DNA of 64,000 nt from assembly GCA_028564675.1 (NCBI GenBank), contig JAOVVO010000315.1, positions 1 to 64,000 on the forward strand. Direction: 5' to 3'. This document shows positions 35,808 to 48,440 of the stretch, one piece after another. Numbering within the stretch: the stretch's first letter is position 1; the number at the start of each line of letters is the position of its first letter. The notes beneath the pieces were generated by a model. That model saw only the letters and a list, made by a program, of their open reading frames with translations. It did no database searches and had not been told where the DNA came from. The translations under genes and the position numbers were made by a program. The DNA is from Onchocerca lupi (taxonomy: Eukaryota; Nematoda; Chromadorea; Rhabditida; Onchocercidae).

Positions 35808-38800
35808 CTATTTCCCCTTTTCTGAAGCAATAAACATTCTCAAGTATGATAACTGCAATGAACGTTCCAAATCTGCAAGTTGTGCAACTGCTCCGGACAA
35901 CTGTACTGCGTGTCCCTCGTAAAGAGAGCCTGGAAACAATGAATTTCTTTGCGTAAAAATAATCATTCGAAAATTGTCTTAAAAATTTATGAAAATTTAT
36001 GCAGTTAAAGAAATCTTAAATTATAAATCCACAAATGAATAAGATTAGCTAAAAATTGAAGTATTGGAAAATGAAAGAGATGAATAAAAATTGACACACC
36101 CGTATTGGTTCGCTTTGCCCCGTAAACAACTTTACCATCGAATTCATCAACTGGCACAATGAAGTCGGTATCGATTTGTGGAATGGTCACACCTAAGTGC
36201 TCTTCAATATCTTCCAAAAGCTGAAATTCACAGATGTAAAAGTGGAAATCAGTTTTGCAAATAATAATTATGAGAAACGACTAGGGAAACCAAAAAAACA
36301 ACAAATTGTACAGAAACAGAGAAAAATTTTAAATGACACTATTCGCTATATCAGATATAATGATGAAAACATCCAATGTTGATTGGTTTTTAACTTTCCA
36401 TACAAAAAAGAATTCAAGTAAATTGGAAAACGAACTTTTGGCTCATCATACCAAATTGCACAGCCACGTTGTGTTACCAAAGCCGTATTGAAACAATTAA
36501 CACCACGTGAAGGACATTTATGGTACCATACTTTTTCAGGATATGCTGAAACCAGGGAGATTGCCAAACCCATTCTAAAATATCGACGAATTTGGAGATT
36601 AAAAAAGAAATCAGTCGGCTTTCAAACAGTAAAAAGTGTGGAAAGATATCAAGAATGGTTTGGTAAATATGAACCAAAATGAATAAATTCGAGTTACTTA
36701 AACTTGGAAGTAACATTTCAATTTTCAAACTGTAAAAATGTGGAAAGATATCAAGGATGGTGGGTACTTTCAAGGTTTGGTACTTTTCAAGACGGATGAA
36801 TTCGAGTTATTAAACTCGACAGTAACATTTCGTGAGAAATTGTATTCAATTTTTAAGGCCTAGAAGAGGCAGCAAATTTCGAAGAGAGTTAATCCCTACT
36901 TTTTCATTGGTCTTTTCCTCTTTTTTTCTGAACCTCACTTATATAATTCTACAACGTAATATTTTCTTAATTTATTTCAACTCATCCGATAACAATCAAG
37001 CCGTCCGTTCCAAATGGAATTACCAAAAAATTAAAAATATTAACTTAGTAAATAAAAAGCATTCGAGAAGTTAAAAATAAAAAAAAAAAAAAAAAAAACA
37101 GACCTTTCTGCACGGCCTACACGACCAATTCGATGAAGATAGTTTGTTTTTTCATCCGGTAATGTTACATTAATCACTACAAAATAATAAATACAATATG
37201 AAACGTAAGAACAATGCATGAAAATTTCTATCAATCGTTTCTAGAATTCCTCGTAAAAGTGAAAGTAGCGAGAAAGAAAATTAGTTCATTTAATAACTTT
37301 GATTTAATGTTTGTATTTGCATTTATCCATGATCTAGTTACGCCGAATATTTCTCAAACTAATTTTCTCTGGTATGATCAATCACCACTCATGTTCACAA
37401 AGCAAGAAATAGTAAAATTAGAAGAGGAAACAAACCGAATGGAATGCCTTTCACATCGATACCACGTGCAGCGACATCAGTGCAAATGAGGAATTTCGCC
37501 TTTCCTTTCTACAAATAATTTCATTTTAAGGAAACGAAAACATTTGAGAAATCCATTTTTCCTCCAGGAGCTTTCTTTTGCAAAAATTTTAACGAATGAT
37601 ATATGTTTAAATCAATAATCAACCTTAAAGGCATCCAAATTTCTGGTTCTTTCATCTGGTCGACGATCACCATGCAGACAAACACATGTGAGATCTGAAT
37701 AAATGAAATAATATCATTACAGAATAAAATTAAATTCGAAACCGATTAAATACAGATATATTACGATAAAATCCAGCCCTAAGATCCATTTAGTAATTGC
37801 AAAACGTGCCCTAAAACTCAAATTCCTACAATATTTCATAATTATTAACGCAACCTTGTGCTTTATATTTCAGGTATCTCTCTAGATTATCGCAATCAAG
37901 TTTTGTGCGGCAAAAAATTATGCCCTGATCCATATTACATTGGCGAATGGCCTGCAAAAGGACAGTACAAAAGTTAAAGAGACTGAATGCACAATTTAAA
38001 AGTCTGAAATTCTATGAAATGCAATTAGAAGATAAAATAAAATCAATGAAAACACGCCTTCAAGACATATTCACCCTTCAAAATTTTTGTGCCTTCTGAG
38101 AGAGTTTCTGGGTAATCACTTCCTGGACGAATTTCATCATTTGCGTGGATGCCATCAGTCTGAAAAGGAAAGTAGATGAAAATAAGATGAAGTATAGAAT
38201 AACAATAATCTGCCCACACAAAGTATCATAATATACCTGCACTCTGTCTTGTGATTTCAAACGTATCCACATACGATCTGTTTTGGCATCGATTTTGCAG
38301 ACAACATGATGAACAGTTTCTGGTACAGAATCCTGTCCTTTGAGATCCACCCACTGTGGGAAATGCATCATGCGATCCTGGAAAGATCCTTCATTATATG
38401 CTAAGATCATAGAACATTGATGTTAAGCCACTACTATACTTTATGACCTTTTCTTTGGTTCGTAGTGATTTTGCATAACTATTTAAATATCGACATCAAT
38501 TTTTAAAGCTGACAAAGTCCATTCATAATTTATCCATTAATACATAATAACTACTTAGCTCAATTAAGCTTAGAAGATTATGTTCCTTTGTGCTTCCTAT
38601 TTTCTGATACACTGTTATTTTTTGAAAAACTGAACATGAACTTTCAAATTCAAGCATATAACAATGACTCATTCGTTAATTTGAGTATATCACACATTCT
38701 TAAAACCATTCTCCACTGAATGTCAAGAAATAATTGTCATAGCAAAGTCGTTGATATTTTCCTAACAGATAGATATTCATCATGAAAAACAGAAAAAATC

Positions 38801-41800
38801 AATAGAATCAAAAAGAAATACTTACAGCAAGTTTTTTAACATCAAAATTATGTAGTGTCGCGGAGCAAACAATCATTTGTAAACGTTCTCCTGAAGCCGT
38901 TATCTTTGGTAACGCTGCATGGATACGCTCGATGGTAGGTAAATGATTTTTCGCCGATATTAATGAATCCTGCAATTTCGTTCGCTTCATTAACAGTTTT
39001 ATCAATAAACGACAACTCAACATTGAAATTTGAAATACACTTTCCTGATATGCTGAGTGGGATTTTAATAAAATCATACTAACAAAAAAGAAAAAAAATC
39101 GTACCTAACAGAAAGTAGCCGGATAAAATGTTAAGGTTTATTTGACTTTTATAAATTTAGTGCACATTTCAAAACATTAGGAGATTCCTTAATGCATACA
39201 TAGAAATCAAAGACAGAGGACAATAATTTAAGCTCACGGCTTCGTCAAGAATGAAGAATCGAACATTGGATAATAAAATTTTGCCACTTTGGATGAAATC
39301 TTCCAATCTTCCCGGTGTACATGTAATTATATCTACACCTGACATGATAATTCTTAACTGCTCATTCACTGGGATACTGCCTATTACAAGCCCATTCCTA
39401 AAAATCACAACGCTTACTCCTGATGGATGATAAAAATACAAAGCAAGAATAATCGAAATTATTAGTGTTATTCAAATATCATTGCACCTATTTGATATTT
39501 TCAAAATGAAGCATGATGATGAGCATATCTGCTGTAAATCTAGATGAATGACTATATTAAAGTTATCATCTCTACTGAAGTTGGTAACTCCATGCATCAA
39601 TATGGACATCAACATAGTTCCAACATGACAAAATTTCTTTACCAGCTTACATAAATATTCTACTGTGACCGGCATTACAAAATTATTATTATTTCGAAAT
39701 GAGATTTAAGATATGAATCCGTAATTCATTAAGGCAATAAACAGAAGAAAAAAAAAACCCTTTTATTAAAATCCTCACCTGATAATTGGCTCCTTAAAAT
39801 ATTTTTTGAATGTTTTCAACTGACCATCAGTTTGTTCTGCTAATTCTTTGGTAGGTTCAATTATAATACAAGCTGGTGCATTTGGTTCCATTGTTTTTTT
39901 CGATTCGTTAGCTCTTGGACCATTGGGTGAAATGACACTATTTTCTGGTTGTGCTTTGCAGACCGCTACATAGCCCTGAATTAAATAAAGCAATAGAGAA
40001 TTAGCTTAGCTTTGGGATACTTCTTAAATTTCCTAGAAATCTCAATGTTGTTAAAAACAGTAGTAATAAGTAACAAAAGTAATCGTCTAAAAATCCTTTT
40101 TAGAAATTTATAATATTGTCACAAACCTCCAAAGGATGTTTGAATTCTGTTTCACCAAAATTAAATCGAATTTCGGCATTCTGTAATAAAAAAAAAAAAC
40201 AATTTAAATTGCAATTGTTATAAAATTAATAATTTCAAAATTGATAAAATCACTACCAATCATTCCATGACACATGGATGGCACCACTAAACATCAGTAG
40301 ATGAATTTAGCGTAGTTTTAAATGATATTTTGGAATACATGATTAAGATAATTCTTGAGAATTTGGAAATTTAATGAATAAATTTAAGATAAGGTCTGTA
40401 TGTTCAAAAATATGTCACAGCAAAATATACTGCCTTTCAGAAAATATGCTGAATGTTACTTAAATATGGCATTAAAACAAATTATAGAGTCTACGATCCT
40501 GAATTTAGAAAACCATAATTTTACTTTCAAAACAACAGCGGGATATAGAGCTGTATTCCGTAATGGTTGTGGAATGTCAAAAGCTTTTCCTAAATGTTCG
40601 CCATTTTTTGAAAAAGCAATTGTTGCATTATCCAAATCCAACATGCAACCAATAGTATCACCCAATGTGAATGAAGTACCATAATTATCAAATTGTTTGT
40701 TGTAACTCTTTTTTCCTGTACCACCATAACCAAAACCATTTTTATCAGTACCTTAAAAAGTCCATAAAAATTAAAAATCATATTTCGATAAAAACTATAC
40801 GATTTACAATCAATTTTCAATCAGTTCTGCAGAACAATTTTCAGCAATCAAGAAAGGAAACAAGACATTGCTTAGATAGATCCTGAACTTAAAAATGATG
40901 TACTAATTCGATTTTATTTTTGTTCATTTTGTTGATTTCAAAGCTTATTCATTAATGTTTATCAGCTGAAAGAAACTACAAAGTATGAGGCGCCAAAACT
41001 GGACTAACTTCGAATTAGTTTATGTAGCACAGAGAAAAATCAGTAGTATAACTACTGGAACCTATATACACCGGATAAATTCAGCATTTAGGTAAGTAAG
41101 CAACTACTAATGAAAAAACTCATGCAAACTGAAAACAAATACCTAAGTCGAGAACAGCATTCGCAGTTGACCACCCCAGACGACATAACCCGTCATCAGT
41201 AACTGTTCCTTCATAGTAGAATTTCCCTAAAAACTTAAAATCATTTTTAAGTTTTCAGTTCCCACTACATTTATTAAATTTTGTCCACATACATTGGCGC
41301 TTTAGTATTAGAACGCATAAAATCATGCAAATGAAATTGAATATGCCAAAAATCGTGTTATAAAAAAGGTAAAAACAAAGAGTGACATAAGCGGAACCTT
41401 TGCCAACAATACCACGAGTACAACGTGTTCCATTCCACGCCTTTGGATCACGACTTTGACAAAGTAACCCATCCGGGTCAATAGCAAGATTGTTATTTCG
41501 ATCGTGCACATTCAAGCACCACCTTTCATCTGCAACATTTATGGACAAATTTGATTTCAATCACTTAATATAAGATAAATTGAAAAAGATCCGAAAACTT
41601 CGCAATATATAAAATTTTGTTTTTCAATAACTTCTATTTCAATTACTTCAAATCTAAGGAGTAATCATGAGATACATGATCGTGCACATTTTATTGTACA
41701 TCTAATTCTTGTCTATGAGGAACAGTATGAATTGAGATGCTATATAAGTCTTAGTGCATATTTTAAAAGGCTGTGATCAAGTGTTTTAAATCCAATGATA

Positions 41801-42961
41801 TTCTAACAGATGCGGATTAAAAAAGTGTTCATAGAATTTTTTTTTAAGATGTCCATAGAACAGTCGTGAACGATTTCAATAGGTAATTAAATGAAATTTT
41901 TTTTTTTAATATCTACTGCAAACGGCCTAGCAGAAGAACCAGAACTTCAGATTTAATAGCCAATGAATCACAAAGCAAGTAATTCTTTAATATTTCCTAG
42001 CAAACATTAGTTTTAATAGATTTATTTCCGTGCAAAAAACTAATGCAAAAGTAAAGCTACCAATGTAATTAGTCGATTTATGCGTTTTACCCAACATCGA
42101 ATCTCGTAGTGATTCCCAAACGATTTGCAGTACGGGAAGACAAAATGCGCCCGTTTTGCCACTTCCTGTTTCTGCTGCCTGAATTATCACAATTATTTAA
42201 ACTTTATTGTCGGTAGTTATTTGATTCTTTAATTTCTTAGAGAATTTGTGGAATGCAAAGAAAAAGTCGGTTTAAATAAATAAATAAATAAACAAAAAAG
42301 TATACCATAAGTACATCACCGCCGCCAAGAATTGCAGGAATTGCTTCGGCCTGAATATCTGTAGGCAATCTGAAATGTCAATAAACCTAAGCTGTAGATA
42401 GCAATAAGATTTATTCATTAATTAAATATTTACATTTGATTGGAATGGAATTTAATGCAAGCTATGGATAATATTGTACTGTCCCGCAATTAACATCCAC
42501 GAATTCATGAATAGCAATTAACGTCAACTAATACATGTTGAATATAATATTATATAATATATTATTATGTATTTTATTCACGAATTGCAAATCTCTTTTC
42601 CAATTTTAATGCTTAACTTCTAATTTTATTTTATGTGCAAATAGATGCTAAATTCTTGTCCAGAATTTTCAATTAGAAGATTTCATCATAAGTGAATTTG
42701 AAAAATTCTCCCCAAATTCATTGCATATTTTCAATATAAGGATTTCCAATTTTGTTCGCAAGTAAATAAATGTTTTTTCTTTTCTGTTCAATCACTTCAA
42801 TTATTTAAGCTTTGAAAAATTATTCCAATAGAAATTCAAAGATAATTGATGAATGTAACTTGGAAAAACTGAAATAAAATTTAAAGAACTAACGTCCATT
42901 CCATTTCATCCACTACTCTGCCCAATTCCGGTAACATACCCAATTCTTCGAAGGCTGTCAT
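35808..42961 (-). CDS. ddx1: DDX1, DEAD-box RNA helicase with SPRY insert
   Basis: Nineteen exons run from 42961 down to the TAG at 35810-35808: 42961-42894, 42369-42306, 42178-42091, 41529-41398, 41226-41143, 40751-40525, 40180-40127, 39975-39779, 39397-39238, 38969-38826, 38377-38237, 38159-38058, 37951-37855, 37694-37624, 37508-37436, 37176-37104, 36574-36436, 36220-36100 and 35929-35808. They join to 718 residues (human DDX1 has 740). Motif I AAETGSGKT lies at about 45-53. The SPRY domain (about 85-245) is inserted between motifs I and Ia, which is diagnostic of DDX1. Then PTKELAEQ, TPGRL, DEAD (split between exons 9 and 10), SAT, CLHGD, TDVAARGID and HRIGRVGR. The family acts in RNA processing: tRNA-ligase complex, mRNA 3' ends and RNA at DNA breaks. 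A TTAG acceptor 5 nt before the ATG indicates trans-splicing. Intron 12 uses a GC donor. A decayed copy of the 3' end lies at 23066-24215. Confidence 0.96.
37952..38057 (-). other. GC-AG intron in ddx1
   Basis: The protein alignment requires ...GEYVLK joined to AIRQCNMDQ. The exon ends AAG and the intron begins GCGTGT, with acceptor TTGCAG. No GT donor in the vicinity keeps the frame. All other introns of the gene are GT-AG. Confidence 0.8.
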
Positions 42962-42966
42962 CCTTA

Positions 42967-42968
42967 CT
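42967..42968 (-). promoter_or_regulatory. Likely SL trans-splice acceptor of ddx1
   Basis: The minus strand reads TATTTAATTAG|TAAGG-ATG. The AG leaves a 5-nt leader before the start codon, typical for nematode spliced-leader acceptors. There is no upstream exon with matching donor in view. Confidence 0.65.
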
Positions 42969-42969
42969 A

Positions 42970-44557
42970 ATTAAATAATCATTAATTAAATATTCTATTT
43001 GTCCAGAAGAATCATTAACCGTACGCCATCTAATCAAAACAATGAGACACGATCATAAGTCATCATCCACTGAAAATTCGTTGGCTGCAACACAAAACCA
43101 ATAGATATATTCTATGAAAATTATAATCCCATCTGTTAAATGATAATTTCCGGATGCGATCCTTGTAGGATGACAGGATTTCTAGTCATCATGGACACCT
43201 TTCCGGAATAAAAATGGAGATCCTCTTGAGTTGACAAGATGTTTACCTGTATTTGCGTCCACCTGTTATGGGCATTTTCCGGAATGGATATGAATCCTTT
43301 TCAGATGACAATAAACGAATCTTTATCCTAATTATCTTAAGAGACTTCGATCTACTAAATCATTATTGATTGATTTTAATGGAAAAAAAAAATTTGCTAG
43401 TTCATTTACGGGTGCTTATTTGATATTCTATTCACATTAAGGCAAATAATAGCAAAGTAAAATGAAATTTTAGGCAAATAATAGTAAGGTGAAAATGTAA
43501 TGATGTTAATTTTAAGAATTACAACTTCAATTTTCAATGCTTTTGTTTAAAAAACATAAAATTTTAAAGCAATAAAAAATTCGTTCCAATCTCTATTTGA
43601 TCATATTTTAGATGAATAACTTTCATCCGTTATTTATATTTTCATTTACTATCTAGGGCAAAGTTCTTCTTCCTAATTACCGTTGAGAAATTACTTTAAA
43701 ATAAACAAACGATCATTGTTCTCATTATCGATTTTTAATTTCTAATCATTGTCAGATAATTTGCTATGATAAAGTATTAAATATATTAGTAAAAAAGTTT
43801 TGAATATATCACATTGAATGTTTTAGCAATGCAAACAAATGTCTAAAATTTAATTTGAGTTTGTCACATTTTAAGCAATGTTAAAGTTCTTTTTTATTAC
43901 TTCGAAAATGACCTATTTATTGACATGGTTTCGATGATGTTTAAGCTCGATAGAAAATTTATCAGAATCACGTATCACGTGAAGCAAAATTATTTTTATT
44001 TGAATTTTCTCGCTAGAAGCTAGAGTTTTAACAAATTATTTCATCTTATTTTTCAGGTATATAATATGATTTTTTCTTTTTTTTTTGGCAAATGATATCA
44101 TATCGATAGACGAAGAAAAGAATTATTCATGGTGACATTCAAATTTTATTTGGTAACAGGATATAAGCGATAAATTTCAGCGTATTCAAAATAATGATAA
44201 GATAAGAAATGATTGTAGCAAAAAACATGTGCAACTTTTTTTTTTTTTTTTTTTTCACGTGCATAATTTTGAATTTGTTTTATAAATTTGAAGAAATAAT
44301 AATGCAAAATGTTAAAATTAAAATTTTTATTTCAATCGTAGTATTCAGTGAAAGTAATTTTCATCGCGATCATACGGAATTTTAGGATGAATTTTAGAAT
44401 ATTATGATATTAATGATATTGATGATCCATTGATTTGAAAATTCTGGAAATTGTCAAAACATTCAATTACATGACATCAGCAACAAAATAGCATTCATCT
44501 TCAGAATGAAATTTTAAATGAGAACAGAAAAATGCAGATTAAAATTTCCAATATATT
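42970..44557. other. Intergenic region upstream of ddx1 and downstream of the LIM gene
   Basis: No gene seen. It probably contains the ddx1 promoter. Three TTTCCGG / TTTTCCGG motifs (about 43147-43275), two of which extend to CCGGAAT, lie in a less AT-rich patch 190-310 bp upstream of the start codon. They resemble ETS-type GGAA sites. A TTTATT at 44326-44331 is the likely poly(A) signal (AATAAA on minus) of the LIM gene. Confidence 0.5.
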
Positions 44558-46707
44558 TCATAAATCAGTAATCGGTTTTGAATCGCCACCGGTTCGTACC
44601 CAATGTATATGACAACTTTTACACAACAATTGATCATTTAACGGATAGCAACGTTTTTCCGGTTCATCTGTTAGCTGCATACCACAACCCTGAAATGAAG
44701 TAAAAATTAAATAGGAATTAAAATAAAATTTGAAACTATTTTTTTAAGGTTTCTTCTGCATTAGATGAATACATATTTCGGATCATATGTGATTAGAGAA
44801 AAACTGATATAATATCAGTAATAGTCGCAAATTTTTGAAGGAAAAGATGCTCTACGAAAATCAATAAAAACCTGAAATGGAAATCTAGGAAATCTGGTAT
44901 AGATAGTAATTACATAATTTACACAATTGTAGAATTCTCACCTTACAAACATAACATTCGATATGATAATCTCGATTAATTGCAACAACATGAACTGTTT
45001 CTCCGGTTTTCTGAAAATTAAAGGAAAGTTTTAATCATGAATCTCTATAAATAAAAATGTAGATGTTCATTATTACTTCAAACATAATTTTGAAAAATTT
45101 TCACCGATTGCCTTGAAATTTTCAAAACAACGTTGCATTCAAATAGATACATGTTTAAGGATTTTTAGACTAGTTGAAATTAACCACGAATCTAGCTAGT
45201 TCAAAATAAATTAAAACAAGATGACAACATAGATTAATAATTTCATATTTTTCCATTTGAGAAGTTTTGATTATTGATTGCTAGTCCTGTATATGACATC
45301 AAATTGATTTCATAAATATTTTACAACTTACCTTATTAGGCATAATTGCTTTTGAACATGCAGCACATTTCGGTGCAAAAAGTTTATGATAATCTTCGGT
45401 ACAGTATACACGACCTTGCGAATCCAAAGCAAATGGAACACCATCCAAACAAGTTTTACATTTTTCGCAACGGAAACATCGTGGATGATAAGATTTCCCA
45501 ACGGCATGCAGAACCTATAAAATTCGTTTTTTTAAAAGAAATTCAAAACAGTAGCACAAGTTACCTTCAAATTTTTTTTTTTCTTTTCAAGTTGGAACAA
45601 GTTATTTATTTGATCTTTCACATGCTATCTTTTGTTGTCTTTAAAATTTTCACCTTTTTTGTTGAAAAAATTAACTCAAAACTACAAATGTACATACCAT
45701 ATCCATAATAAAATGTGAACATGCAGCGCATCGTTCTGCATTTTCATGCATTCCACTGTACAGATAATCTTCTTCACAATACTTTTTCCCTCGAGTCTAA
45801 AAGAAAAAAAAAAAAAAAAACTATCAATTCTTATTAATTTTGTTAATTAAGTAATTTAATTTAAAGTATATCGTATTTTATTTTATCCATTAGGAAAAAT
45901 TAAAATATGATAGAAATGACTTTTATATTAAAACTTTTATTGCAATAGAATAAATTCTAACATATTCATTGTTGTGAATTTTAGAGTTTTTTTCAAATTT
46001 TTAGCTTTCAAAATTTCCAAAAATCTCCATTTTTTTATATCAAAAGAAATTATGAAAAATTCTTATCACTAAATAATAACCAACTTTATAAAATTTTTTT
46101 CCTCGTAAAGTTCGTCCACACATGTCACATGTAAAGCAATTCTGATGATACAATTGGCCAAGTGCGCAAGTGACATCTGCTTCATCCAGTATGGCTTTTC
46201 CGCATAATTCACAAATACCGATCGGTTTTCGATTTAAATTTAGCTGCTTTTCCAAATTACTCGTTATTTCATCATATTTTTTACGCTGCAATGATACGCC
46301 AGAATCCGTCGATGTTACCGAATCCATACTTTTTTTCCTCCAAGGTGGTATTACGGTAGCATTACTTTTTGACTTTTTGTCGTCATATTTATTGGAAATA
46401 TTTGTTGGCGGAGGTTGTTGATTAACTGGAATTTTTTTTTTTTTTTCTTTTCATAAAATGAAAATTTGCATATTGAAAGGTTATCTTCTTTCATTGTTTA
46501 ATTTATTTCTTAAATGCTTTCTCAACTTCTAATTTAATTCTAGGAATAAAGCATAAAAATTTACCAAAATAACTACTAAAATTTCGCAAAATTTTTAAAA
46601 ATACCATTTAAATGCCTATCATTTATGTTTTTCTTTGCAGTATTTCCATTCAACAATAAGCTTTCATTTCGATCATTATTTGATTCATTAATCAAATTCT
46701 GAAATTT

Positions 46708-46741
<34 letters not shown>

Positions 46742-47958
46742 AGTATATTTTTCAACATTACATCAGACATAAATATTATTATACTAGATATCATATAAAT
46801 GTAGAATGAATTTCAGAAAAAAATTTATCATTTGTAGCGAAAGTCTAGTCTATATGCTAGCTAATTAATGGTACTTGCAATTATGCTTATTTTTTCTTTT
46901 TTTTTTCAAACTTTTCTAAATATTTCAATTCAGAATTCGAGAAGTATTCTTGAAAAGTCATTTCAGAAGAAACCCGAGATCGTCGCCGAATTGGTAATCC
47001 ACTATGGTAGTATGTTTTGGCTGGTGAAATAAGACCACGAAAAGCACTAGTTGCAGCACATGGTGTTGCCCGATAGGTATCTTCATTTGGATCAATCGAG
47101 TTACTCTTGAAAAATAGTTATTTCATCATTGGTTCTATGCCTTAAGTAATAGGCTTATTTATAGGATAAAGTAAATTCTCTACAAGAGGAAGAATATATT
47201 TATGGGACAATTGAAGTTAGATATTGAATGTATTTTCAAATTACCATATTCCAAAACTCAAATTACCGTATCCCAAAACCTCTAATGAATCATGTGCTGA
47301 TTCGAAAAAATTCCGATACCGTGCTAGATCCACTCATCGAAATTGATGAGTGTGAAGTTTCCGTATTACTCGATGCACTTGCTGGACTTATAGAAGCTGC
47401 ATTCTGAGCGCAATTCGATTTTTTCGCATTTAATACACCGGATACGGTATTTTCGCCGGATACAGTAGCCACATCAATATGATTATACCGTATGGGTGTC
47501 TTTGTAGCGATTGATGATAAATGTTTTTCCTCCTCATTCAAGCCTTTCCGGACAACACTTCGGACAAAATTTGTGGATGAAATTGGCGATTGATGTTGAT
47601 GTTCGTACCATTGATTTAGTGGACGACTAGCTGATACCACCTGGAATTCGAATTTAAATTTTACGAAGCAAAATTTGTATCTTCCTAGAAAACTATTTAA
47701 TTTTATTTGATATATGCAGAAATTAATTAATTAACTCAAAATAATTACCTGTTCTTTAAGTTTGCTAATTTCTTCCTTACTCATTTCATTTTTATTACTA
47801 TTTTCAGCAAGATTGCCGTTAGCGTTCTTGTTAACAGAACTTTTATTATTGAAAGATGTTCCCGGTTTTGGATTCCATGTACTATTTCGTACATGCTGAA
47901 AATATGAGAACAATTTTATTAATTGAAAAAATTCAATTATGAAATTCATATCGCCAGT

Positions 47959-47990
<32 letters not shown>

Positions 47991-48428
47991 GAAATTAAAC
48001 CCAACTTTATTTTATGAATAAAATTTTTCAACATAGAAATAATAATCCAAAAAAAAACCTTCAAAAATTTTGACTCCAAAAAATTGTTTCCTTTTCGAAA
48101 AATATTCGTCACTTACACTTTCAAGACTAAGTTTTAAAACGAATTTGTGCTTTAAAAAATTGTGAATAAAAAGTTTTCATTCGTTTTTCTTTCGATTTTT
48201 TCTCTTTTTTCTTTTTTTTTCTTTTTTTTTTGGAGAATGAATTTAAAAGAAAAAAGCACAATAGCACACCTTTTGTTTCTCTAAATTAATATGATGCAAT
48301 TTTAATTCGAATTCTTTGCTCATCGTTCTATTATCAGCATCACTGATAAGACGTTGTGGTGGTGGTGGTTGTCCGAATGTATCAAGTTCACGTAAAAAAT
48401 TACGTGTTTCTAGTTCCACATCCGTCAT
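44558..48428 (-). CDS. Ajuba/LIMD1/WTIP-type protein with three LIM domains
   Basis: Ten exons: 48428-48270, 47895-47749, 47640-47320, 47105-46974, 46698-46605, 46425-46085, 45796-45698, 45514-45332, 45010-44942 and 44689-44558, giving 558 residues. The N-terminal 345 are low-complexity and Ser/Asn/Pro-rich (PPPPQR, NQQPPPTN). Three LIM zinc-binding domains fill the C-terminus: LIM1 from CELCGKAILDEAD (about 350), LIM2 from CAACSHFIMDM (about 421) and LIM3 from CAACSKAIMP (about 482) to CKSCHIHW. CGRTLRGKKFY, YCEEDYLYSG and AVGKSYHPRCFRC match the Ajuba/LIMD1/WTIP group better than zyxin. Family members shuttle between cell junctions and nucleus and act in adhesion, Hippo and miRNA pathways. 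LIM1-3 exon borders are secure; exons 3 and 4 (donors GTATCG and GTTTCT) are weaker. A TTTTAG acceptor 10 nt before the ATG suggests trans-splicing. Confidence 0.92.
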
Positions 48429-48438
48429 TTCGAATTCG

Positions 48439-48440
48439 CT
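48439..48440 (-). promoter_or_regulatory. Likely SL trans-splice acceptor of the LIM gene
   Basis: The minus strand reads CTCAATTTTAG|CGAATTCGAA-ATG. A 10-nt untranslated leader follows the AG, as usual for trans-spliced nematode mRNAs. Confidence 0.6.

Noticed and set aside
40400..40684. 94-codon plus-strand frame
   Set aside because: Antisense shadow of ddx1 exon 6 (SPRY domain); the minus frame carries the conserved residues.
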